A DNA stretch of 64,000 bases. Origin: Anopheles merus (Eukaryota; Arthropoda; Insecta; Diptera; Culicidae). Under the pieces are notes generated by a model. The model worked only from the letters and a program-made list of their open reading frames with translations, did no database searches and was not told where the DNA came from. The DNA lies in NCBI RefSeq assembly GCF_017562075.2, contig NC_054082.1, positions 47,973,347 to 48,037,346 of the forward strand, given 5' to 3'. The position numbers were made by a program, and so were the translations under genes. Every line of letters starts with the position of its first letter. Position 1 is the stretch's first letter. Of the stretch, positions 53,820 to 64,000 are shown one piece after another.

Positions 53820-54182
53820 GTAATAAGCCAGTGCAGATGATGCATATTTCTTATATTATGTATGGTTTAATGAGCCGCTTAGGAAAACAGAATGAAAAAT
53901 GAACAATACAATCTTGTAAAAAAAACATGATTACATTAACCCACCAACATGTTGCATCGTGTGAAAAAAATATTGACCATGATTCGCTACGCGTTGTGGT
54001 CTAGAAACGAATGTTTAGTGAAAATTCGTGAATTTATGCACTGATTGAGCATTGAAGAAGCACTAAAAAAGATTTTGTTTTTTCTCTCTTCACAGATAGA
54101 AGGAGTTGAACGAACTCACCAACCCGACATTCATAGCCGCAGCATCATGTTTGGAAACATTCATACCCGAATAAGCACATAA
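53808..54182 (+). CDS. Putative spliced small ORF, 32 residues
   Basis: Joins 53808-53819 (MENK) to 54096-54182 across a 276-bp intron with donor GTAATA and a strong acceptor, TTTTTTCTCTCTTCACAG. The second exon continues in frame with IEGVERTHQPDIHSRS, then IMFGNIHTRIST and a TAA. There is no hydrophobic segment or known motif; the peptide is hydrophilic and mildly basic with four His. The joined frame survives the splice, but 28 codons can stay open by chance. The transcript could instead be non-coding, or exon 1 could splice elsewhere. Not recognised from any family. Confidence 0.3.
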
Positions 54183-56678
54183 TTGAAGAACTTGAACAAG
54201 ACAAATCAATATAACATGGGCATCGTTAAAAGAAGATACAAAACAAACAAGTCATCCCGTGCGAAAATAATACATGTCAAATGTTTAACGCTTAAAAAAC
54301 ACGAAAAAGATACAGTTTTCCGATCGACCGACCAGCAAAGGCATTGGCAATAGAGTGAAACATACAAGATCACACATGAAAACACATTCCAGAAGAATCT
54401 CAAGTTAGCCGAACGTAACATTTCAGATGAGCAACAAAACCATGAGAAAAAAATCGAAGAGAAAAAGAAACACCAAAAGAAACGCCCGAATAATCAAACT
54501 CGTTCAAATCACCCAAAAGAATGTTCAAACAGAATGTTCATTGAACACAAGTCCCAGTTATGGAGGAAAAAGGCGAAGAGAAGCTCACCCCTGGCCTTTG
54601 AAAGAGAAGAAGAAAGCATTCACTGAATAAAATATTGATACGCCATCTTGTCCATCTTCACAGCGACGACAGTCGAGATGCCATGCTCGACCACACCACA
54701 GCGAAGCGTCTTTCGGTGTAGAATAAACACCAAGACGCAGCACCGGCATATGGCCATGCAACACGTGTCACCTACGCAGCACGCTTGCACACGCACCAAA
54801 TCTATCGAAACAAGAAGAAAACAAAGAAATCCAAAATCACTCGCACATACACCCATACAATCGGAAAACGGAGAAAAACAATATACAAAACGCAACCCTG
54901 CAAAAAGAAATCGTACACAATCTTAAGCTGCCGCGTTCCGTTCCAAAAACACCAAACCTCTCCATGAGAAGAAGAAGCACCGTCGTTCGGCTGGGGAAAA
55001 CCCTATTTCCCCTATTTTCTTCGGCACGCAGTAACAGCATACACTACTACCAATACTACGACAATTTCCGGGCAGAACAGTTCATCTGGCTTCGAACGTG
55101 GCAGCGCAAACGGTAGCGGAGGAGAAAATTCAAAACTAAACGGGGAAAATGTTCCGAGCGTTTTCCCCGTCCAACAGTCTAACATAATACCAGCAGCAGC
55201 AGCAGCGCCATCGTGTAAGCAGCATTTCGGGAAATAGACAGCTGGCACATCGCGAACCATCTGACAGCATCGTGGCAGGCGTGTATTTGCAGCGAGACAG
55301 CAGGGTGACACCAACGTGGGACAGCAACGACAAAGACGACGGCCGAGCGAAAGCTTCCAAGCGCCAGAGGGAAGCTTGCAGAGAAGTATAACCACACATA
55401 TTATTGTTTTCGTTTTTCGTGCAAGCCATTGTCCCGCAACAGGGCGACAGCTGCTTCTATTTGGCATTCCTGTTTGGGTTTGCACAAGGCCTTTTTTAAA
55501 TAAGTATTTTTTTATTTGTGTTATTTCATTTCTGATGAACGTGTTTTGTTTATTTTTCACATCACTCGATTAAACCGCTTAATTTTTTCACTGAAGTACT
55601 ACATTCTGATAGCAACAGAGCACAGAAAACAAAACAACGCCTCCAAATTAAATAGTACCCCGTTAATGAAAGCAAACGAAACAATATGATACACAAAAGT
55701 TAAAAGATAAACTGATGTTACAAAAGTGTATAAAACAACTCAAAAGTCAACCATAAAAAACTATAACTAAATCCAAAATCCCAAAATCTACAATTACACG
55801 AAAAACAATCCACAATCACCTCTTATCACTCAAACGTATGCATCGCTCCAATTTTATTTCATAGTTTTAATATAATACCTACTTTAAGTCACTTTAGCAC
55901 ACATACAAATTGACAAAAACTGAAGCATTCCACCAGCATGCCAAAACAGAAAAAAAAATGTGGACCAAGGCGTTTTTCTACGTGCTGAGTCTCAAAAACA
56001 ACGCAGTAATAGAATTGGTAATAGCTGACCGGGCTTGTTTTAATGAAGCTTCTGTTTTCAATCACGACACAGAATTGATAGCATTATAACACTTAGTTTA
56101 CCACTGCAAACGTTTACAATCATCCCAATGAAAACGATAACAGAAATATTTTACTCAGGTTTTAGTTATTAATACAACTTGTTGCCGATAAAGGCGATAT
56201 CCAATTCAACTATTGCGATTTATCGATCCATCTATCCGTCTCTCTCACTCAAGAGATTCAACACAACCACAAACACTGATCTACTTAACAACTCAACATT
56301 GCACCCAATCGCCAGAAACAAGAAACAATAGCAATAAACAAAAACTGGAATGTTTTGTTTCGAGTAACGTGTAACTCAGTTCTAAACGTTTGCACTTTTA
56401 CACACAAATCAATGACAAACCTCCTCCTCCATCCCCGAAATGCTTCTCGTAAATTCAACTAGTTAAATGATTCAATCGCCAGCAAAACCAGCCCTCCTTT
56501 CCCCAGGTGAAGCTCTAAATCCAATTGTTATTTGAAGAAGAAGAAAGGAACAGAAACAGATAAAGCAAAGCTGAAGAAACCTCATATGTGATAATTATAA
56601 CTATTCGTGGCCAAATCATGAAAACATGTGAAAAACAAATAGTAAAATATTTTAAAAAGCAAACATTTTGTTATAGTC

Positions 56679-56825
56679 ATGAAACATGAAAAAAAAGTAA
56701 AGGAAAACCCAGAGAAAATCTCAGACAATGATAGCCAAAACGAATTGCAGGTTGAGCCTGTATTTAGTGAATATCAAATTAAATCAATTAGCTGCACCAA
56801 AAAGAAGAAAAGAAAGCAACACTAA
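56679..56825 (+). other. 48-codon ATG open frame in the A-rich domain
   Basis: Starts ATG and ends TAA. The composition is charged, with a Lys-rich start, an acidic/polar middle (DNDSQNELQVEPVFSEY) and a basic end (KKKKRK) like a nuclear localisation signal. A-rich DNA favours Lys, Asn, Glu and Gln codons, so this may be chance. Confidence 0.15.
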
Positions 56826-59800
56826 ACCTTACAATAAAAACAGAAGAAAATTTAAAGATGAAATAATTCTTTGTTTGACTGTGATGAAATATAAATTTGT
56901 TCTAAACAATCGCTATCAATTAAGTTGATAATAGACAAGCAAAATGGCAATAATGTGATGTTGGAACAATGTTGATTTGTTTATTCAAAAGTAACACATA
57001 CAACAACAAAAATCAACCTGCCAAGTTCAGTTCGGGTATGGCAGAAAGCGCTTACCCTCGCACAAACATTTAGCTGAAGAATTGTTAATATTTGATCGAA
57101 TTTATTTCATTGTTGAAAAGTACCGATTTATAAACAACCAACTGGACTGAGATTATTTTTGTAAAGTGATACAAATGAGGCTCCTATTTGTTAAACAGTA
57201 TCGCAATTGAAATTGAATGTTAGAATTATCATGCACAAAACGTTGCTGGTTTGTGTGGGGAAAATTTTTGTGGAAAAATGAATTCTTTCTTACAAACGCA
57301 AGGCACAAAACCAAATGTGATACGAACAATAAGTCAAACGATGAAGAACAAACAAAATCTTAAACACAAACTTATTACGGAAAGGGGCATCGAAACCAAA
57401 AACGAAACTGTTGGCAACCAAAAGCGCATGATTTGGCATGTAGGATATTCGAGCAAAAGGGCGATGTACAATTTTCTGCAAAGCTAAATTAAATAGCAAA
57501 AACATAAGCAAACATTCACTTACGATTAAGTTCATACATACTTGAGTCGCGAAAGAAGGCATCCAGTTTTTGTAACGATCCTATTTAGTTTCTTGATTTT
57601 GTTTCTGATTACTTACTCTAGTTTATAGCAAATGCTGCCCGCACGGTGAAGGAACAGTGTATCGCAAGAGGAGGCATGTTGTTTGTGCTCGCTTGAGCCA
57701 CCAAATCAACATACCATCTATTCCGCAATCCACTGTGCGGACAGTTGCAACAGGTCACACAGAACAGAGCGAGATTGAGATTGCCTTGCGGGAGGAAGTA
57801 GGCAACGAATAGTCGAAGTAACAAACGATACTAAAATAGTTTCTTTTTTAATCTTTCTTTTTCTAGACAGGGTCATTGAAAATAGGAAAAAAGGGGGCAC
57901 GCGCGTTAAAACTTTCTGGCGATCAATCACGAACACGTCTCGCTACTCGCTAGAAACTCGAACCTCGGAAGGAATTAGCCTGACAAAAACGTTTACCCAA
58001 ATCACAAAAGCAAGTACTGAAAATTCTTCCCTTTTTGCATCACTAGTTACAGCTGTTTAAAACCAAACACTAATTATTTAAAGCTAATACTTAAGATCAA
58101 GACTATCTGAAATCATAATCCTTGAGACTTAAACAAGAAAGCCCATAGCTAAAATTGTGCGTATCAAGAGACTAGAACCATGTATTGTCCACACGCGTAC
58201 AGGATTCTTATATATTTATTTTTTACATTACCATTATGCACACTGAAAACGCCATTCGCAAAACTAGCGTCGCCGAATCGGCGTGCAATGCGGCGGGCTA
58301 GAATGGACAGTGTTTTTCCACAGGCCAGCTAACGCTGTACAACAGGGGGATGCGGACGATTCTATCCGGTTAGTCAGAGGAAGGATTGTACGACCGCACT
58401 GTGTGCAGCTGTCCCTTCGCAGCTGTAGACGTGGAAAGGGATAAAAATTCATTTTCCATTCCCACTCCCCTTTTAGCAGGACACGTCGGCCGGAGACGCT
58501 AAGGAAAATTGGGTTTTCTTTTGCTTAAATGAAACTCGAACCCAACGAAGAACTGCAATATGCGCTGTAAAATTCCAAAAGCAACCACCGATAATAATCT
58601 CCATTATTAATAAAAACCACAAAACAGCCCTACCACCCCGACTAGCGCTTAGTGGGCCACAAAATTTGCAATCATTTTTCGGCCATGATCGAAGCGTGGT
58701 GTCTATCAAATATTAACATGAAACACACAAACGCACACGAACAAGTAGCAATGAATTTATTCGGAATTTGGTCTATCGTGATGATAGCTTGGGGGACTCG
58801 TTATTCGAGGCACATGCAATGTTCGGATAATTTGGCAAAACGGATTTTTGGGTGTAAACGGCAAATGATCGCACTCGGCTGAGGATTTTTCCAAAATTCT
58901 CTTTGATGCTTAACTCTAACTACTCTGGACAAGAAAAACCCGCATCGCACTAAACTTCTCGATGAGATTTTATTAAAGATACTGCCCTTTTCCGGGTGCA
59001 TATGATTGGTAGGAAATCTTGCAGACACTTCCCTCAATCGTTCTTGTTTATAATCACTGCTTGCCCTTTTTAGAGCATCCGTTTTACGCTTCATTGAGAA
59101 TGAATACCTTCTTGGACGAAAGTTCAGACGAATTTGGAAGCCATTTCTGGAATGAAAAGGTCGGCTCAAATCTGAAACCAATTAGTTTATCAGCAGTTTA
59201 GATGAATAACCAGGAATTTAACAAAACAAAAAAAAACAGTTTAAAAATTTAATATCAAAAGTTTTTCCAAAGTATAGCAATATTTAAAAACATAACAGTA
59301 TTTCAAACTAATACCGAGGTCACTTTAAAGCATACAAACAATATTTGATACTAAGTAATATTTGAAGACATAATAAAAAATCAAGACACGAAATTAAAAA
59401 AGCTAATGAAGTATACACATGAAATAGCGAGCAAATTCAAATTTCAAATAAAATAACATGCAAAATCGAAGTTCGTAAAAATGCAATCCAAAATAAAACT
59501 GAATAATTGTAGGAAAATCTCATATTTTACATAAAACTCTTAAAAACCAGGACGGAAAAACAAATAAAAATCAATGAAAACAATCACAAAAAATCAATAC
59601 AATCATTTCAAGCAATGCCAACTTCCAAAAATAAAACATTTTGTCCAAATAAATCAAAAACAATAATCTTGTAAGATCAATCTCAAAATCAATCAAAATC
59701 CCTAATCAAAACTTGAAACCTCTGCCTTAAAAACAATATTGGCTCTAAAAAAGGCGTGTGTGGATGAATGGGTATTAAAAACGACACTAGCGATAAAAAC

Positions 59801-60596
59801 CAGAAAAACGATACCAACGGACACAATCATATAAAAATAGAATTACAAAACAAAATTTACTTTCTCCAAAAATAACAACCAAACCCAAACCCTCCAAAAA
59901 CCCAAATCCAAAAACCATTGCGCGAAACTCCTTTCGGTAGAAACAATTTCCGGCAAAGACATTGGTACCGACATGGGTAGTGTTTACCGTGGTCGGCATA
60001 CGTGCAACAGAATCTTCTCACATTTAAACCCATACGTTAGAACATAGTCTTACTGGGTCGTCTTTTACCCTCTGCTACACGAAAATGTAATCAAATTATT
60101 ACTAAAATAGCAAGCACGAACGAAATATTTTGTTAATTAACCTCTCAAAGCGCCTGACCACTGGAGCGTACCACCACCTACCTACAATCGGCAAAGCGGA
60201 TGGTGAGAAGAAAGTGCACCTAATGCTATAGCTTTGTGCTGTCTCTATCGTATTTTCCACATACCAGTGACACAAGCACACCCAAACACGAGGGTATCAG
60301 AAAATGCAACAGCAACAACAAAAAACTAACCGTCCTTCTGGACCCATAACGATACCAGAAACCCATTTCCTAGACGACATTCTCGGCGTCATCTTCAAAC
60401 AAATTTCCTTCGGAAAATTATTTTAACTTGCACCTCGCACCCTAATGCTGGGTTGGGTTCCCTCAACACGACAGCGGCGAGCAGGGACAGAGCGATGCAT
60501 CGTATCGTCAATCGAAACTGGCTACGCTATTTGCACTTCAGCAATCTTCACTATCAACTTAACTTTCTTCGCCTGCTGCACACTCTGTCCACACAG

Positions 60597-60702
60597 GCGC
60601 AAGTTGGTGCCAGCTATTGAAGAGCGTCAGTCCGATCGCTGGTGGGTGGAAAAGCGCCCGACAAAACAGCAGGACCTTCTACGCCCAGAAGATGTCCTGT
60701 GA
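60597..60702 (+). other. Possible terminal coding exon
   Basis: A strong pyrimidine-rich acceptor (CTGCTGCACACTCTGTCCACACAG, ending 60596) precedes a frame open to TGA at 60700-60702. The encoded tail is RKLVPAIEERQSDRWWVEKR then PTKQQDLLRPEDVL, 34 residues of balanced, hydrophilic composition and coding-like codon choice. It would be read with two bases supplied by an upstream exon. No partner exon could be fixed and no family is recognised. An alternative is chance openness of a GC-richer island. Confidence 0.25.
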
Positions 60703-63700
60703 AGCAATTTATGTTTTCTTTTGCTTGAGTTACAGGAACCCCTCACTTTCTGTTCTGGGTTAATTTGTGTGTGCGTGAGAGTGAGAGCAAAAAGGGCGAT
60801 GATTTCTATATCTTGATACATGCACTGCATAATCACGGACACTACGACAAAAAGGGTGAGAATATTTGAAAATGAATTTGAATTTCTCAAAATTATATCA
60901 AGGCATATAAGAGGATAATTATTTTCGAAGAAAATATATTATAAAAAAACAATATCTAATTTACACAAACATATCTCAAATTCTTCAAAATCAAACAATG
61001 TAACAAAAAACTGCAAGTGGTATTAAATCATTTACAAAAGAACATAACAAAAACAATCAACAATCAGAAAACACAGCAACATCAAAGATGAACATAAATA
61101 ATCAAAAAAAGATAAAAACAATAATTATGGAAACATGTGCAAAAACCTATTACAGTAAACAGGCAAGCATTCAAAAACGTACAGCACACAAAATACAAAT
61201 TTCTTTGACATCTTTGGCCCATCGGAAGTAAAACTTCCGGTTGCTCAATTAGGCAGTATTGTTTACAAACACAACTAAAAGCAAGTTGGCAAGATTTCGC
61301 CTAATCTTGCCTTTCACATTGCAACAACTCGACCACATTTCATTTTGCACAAACAGGCTTGGTAGCAAAGTTTCATTCCTTCTGAAGCATCTCTGTACCA
61401 GTCGATTTTATATCTTGGCCGTTTTTCTAATCCATCCTCCCCATGCAACGGGAGCAAAGTTGGAAGCCATCTCTGAAGTAACTAGAACGAGAAATTTGCA
61501 TATCTTAGGTGTACGCTACCTTTTGTAGACATTTGCAAAGGCGAAATGTGCAGACGAGGGACACCTAATCATGTGAAACTTTTCCGTAAGACGCATAAAC
61601 CCACTGCAAAAGAACTCCAAAAACAGAAACTCACACACACACACACAGCCGGAAACATACGTTTGGACTTGAAAGTTACCAAGCAAGATTGAGGCAAGGG
61701 ATTCATAAAGATTATTTAAACCCTGGTCGGATACGAAAATCTTTAAAAACAGGCACACAAGATTGCTGATGATGTTACGATACTGCGCGACTAGCAAGTT
61801 GCCCTTCGTATTTGCTAACACATTGGTCAGTTTGTTATGGGTATTTGTGTGTGTGTGTACATGAAATCAGTTCCAAAGTTATGAATATGGTCTTTGATTA
61901 CGTTCCCTTCCTGGTCATCATTAGGCCTGCCATCAAAAGAAAGCGTTTAGTTGGTACGTCTTTCGATAATCATGCAATAACGACCGGAATTCTGGTCCAG
62001 CAGCTGGTAACGCATGTGACGCAAAAAGTAATTATGTATCTATGAAATATATGTATGTACAATACCTTCCCCATCGAAAAACAAAAAAAAATAGAAGAAA
62101 AATCATTTGACACTAATCGTCAATGTAATACACTAACCACGGTTTACTTTCTGGTGCCCCTTTTAGCTACAATATGACGAGTAGGTTAACCAAAAGAGGT
62201 CAAGTTTCTGGACGAGTAGCGTAAGACTATGTTTGATAGCATGAAATTAACAAAAAACAATTAACTAAAATTGTATTTTAAAAGCTACAATTTGGTTCCC
62301 AAAAACATAATGTCATTTCATCAAGTAAAACGGGGTGGGAGTAAACAGTGTGAGAGCCAATTTTGGGGACGTGAGACAAAATGAAGCGTGTTTCGTGATT
62401 GAAAATATATATTTCTCGTTGGTATTTGTTCCATTCGAGCTCTCCACAACGCGTTCCCTCTTAAGACAAAGCAAATTCCCAGCGAAAAAGTCAGGTTCCT
62501 TCGAAGAGGTTTATTTACTAGGTGCGTACAATATTTAATTCAACCGAGTGTAGTATTGTCTTTCTGTATTTTTTTTTGTCTTGTGAAATTATTCGCTCTT
62601 ATCCATGGTTTCTTCTTATCTTCCTTAAGTCTTCAATTTGTGTGATTTTTTTTTATAAATTAATTCACTAGCTTCGAAAGTAGGATTTGAAAAGCAATCC
62701 TTTAATTCAAATGAAATTGCAATTCATAAATGTTTTGAAAACTATCCAAAACATACAATCTAAAATATGTCATGCCCATTTTTTTAACAACAACAAAAGT
62801 CACTGCAATAGTATATTCCCGCCTGCTCGGGAACATCCATCACAACCACATTCCCTCACTCTCTCACACTCAAACCATTTTAATGCGAACATTTTTCTTT
62901 AAATGCCACGGTTGAACTACTGATTGCCACGCATTTTCAATATTTCTCCGATGAAGCGGTTCTCTCGCATCTCGATTGAGAAAACAGCAAGTGTATCAAA
63001 TGCATGCTGATACTTTTAAGCTAAGAATCAAGTAACAAATTTACTAGCGCATCGAAGCTGTTAGTTACAAGGAATAGCATTAGTATAGTTAGACTAGAGA
63101 TGCTAGAGTAAAGACTTTCTGATAGGACTTGGGGTGAGCTTAGGTTAACTGGACGTTTTCAATGAATATTTTTACATGTTCGATTGATGTGATTTTAACA
63201 AGCGATGATTATTTCTAAGCAAAAATAACGAACAGTGACAACGAAGCAGTAGCAGAAACTTATTCAACGCGAAACATAACTTTCTTAAAACAGAAAAAAA
63301 ACAAACAAGCAAACTAAAGCACGTGCAACAAGTTACGTAAAAGAAACAAGTAAAAAAGGTTTTAAGAACAAAACAAGAAACATGAAACAGGTAGAAAGCA
63401 AAGAAAAAACGAAAACAGCAATCTATACAACAGCAATTCAAAAAGAAAAAGAAAACCAAACTATAACTATAAAAGTGCTAAGATAAATTGTGCAAAACAA
63501 GAAGAAAAAATATATCAGTAAGAACGGCTCAAAACATTACTTCAAAAATAACACAATTGCAACGTTTAAGTGCCTTATGAAAAAGATGAATGAAAGATAT
63601 GCATACCAAACTCGCACATTTAGATAAAAATAAACAAAGCTAAATCCGTCCAGGTTTGAAGAATCTATAAAACGGGAAATCCGATTTTAATGAATAAACA

Positions 63701-64000
63701 AAACAGTCAGTGACTCAAACTTTACACTGTCAGGCAATATAATTAATTAAATTCTGGTCATTTACAATTGGAGCATTACAAGTGTACATTTCATTTCATT
63801 TCCAACTGTGTGCTGAAGGATACAAAGGAACGCGTATAGACTACAGCATATTGAACAGTGAAGTCAGGAAACACGGACACATGTAATAAAATAAAAAAAC
63901 AATAACAACTAACTAACGACATTCAAAACCAATTATGGCAATATTCGAACGAGCTTAGATGGCTACAAACCTAAAGAATACCAAAATACGGTTAATAAAT

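Larger units (their letters stand above)
54183..64000 (+). other. Plus-strand A-skewed domain, UTR or lncRNA-like
   Basis: From about 54190 to the window end the plus strand is persistently A-rich over T (clearest at 54190-54970, 55600-57500, 59220-59990, 60900-61200 and 63200-63720), with many AACAAA, AAAGAAA and AATAAA words. Hexamers include 54626-54631, 63693-63698 and 63994-63999. Elsewhere in the window AT-rich DNA has A and T mixed. A strand bias of this kind is usual in long insect 3' UTRs and long non-coding RNAs. GC-richer islands (57620-57830, 58260-58480, 60420-60710, 61260-61560) interrupt it. No protein of a known family is encoded. Confidence 0.4.

Noticed and set aside
55012..55560. 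182-codon minus frame
   Set aside because: Rich in Cys/Leu/Val from the complement of CAG/GCA-rich DNA; no domain and no start context.
57609..57823. About 70 open plus codons behind an acceptor-like CTCTAG
   Set aside because: No ATG, weak acceptor and a competing minus frame; kept only as a GC island.
58801..59201. 126-codon minus frame and a 60-codon plus frame
   Set aside because: Overlapping frames on opposite strands, none recognised.

Overview
The window looks like nuclear DNA from a dipteran insect, most likely an Anopheles-type mosquito. The evidence is compact introns of about 100 bp with GT-AG ends in the one clear gene, very long (CA)n/(TG)n and (GA)n arrays, alternation of GC-moderate and very AT-rich blocks, degenerate non-LTR retrotransposon remains, and several tRNA-derived SINEs with GAA-type tails. 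The species call is inference, because no alignment could be run.

Only one complete protein gene can be defended. It is a secreted acid sphingomyelinase (SMPD1-like) on the minus strand at 32150-34277, in three exons with exact splice joins, giving 639 codons. It has a signal peptide, a six-cysteine saposin B domain, a full set of metallophosphoesterase metal ligands and a cysteine-rich C-terminus. A short promoter region with two TATA-like/initiator pairs lies just upstream, and a (GA)29 tract lies further up. The gene sits between two same-orientation SINE copies (31542-31711 and 35284-35487), the second with an intact 11-bp target-site duplication.

Region by region: 1-4790 is AT-rich flank with a long hairpin, a CTCF-like site, an unresolved block open on both strands and a 200-bp CA array. 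4791-5608 holds a frameshifted reverse-transcriptase tail and a SINE. 5609-18202 has no supportable gene and includes a very AT-rich kilobase at 13560-14470. 18203-18400 is a SINE. 18401-31541 has no supportable gene but has G-rich and CT tracts and a possible TATA promoter. 31542-35498 is the sphingomyelinase locus with its flanking SINEs. 35499-50577 carries a rearranged SINE, two CA arrays and GA/CT tracts. 50578-51097 is an open frame with one predicted membrane helix, unproven.

The right-hand 10.6 kb is different. A credible 5' exon starts with an initiator at about 53357 and ends in a donor at 53820. The next acceptor at 54095 opens a 32-codon small ORF. From there to the window end the plus strand is strongly A-rich with many AATAAA hexamers, as in a long 3' UTR or a long non-coding RNA. 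A possible terminal coding exon lies at 60597-60702. This putative transcription unit is the least explained part of the window.
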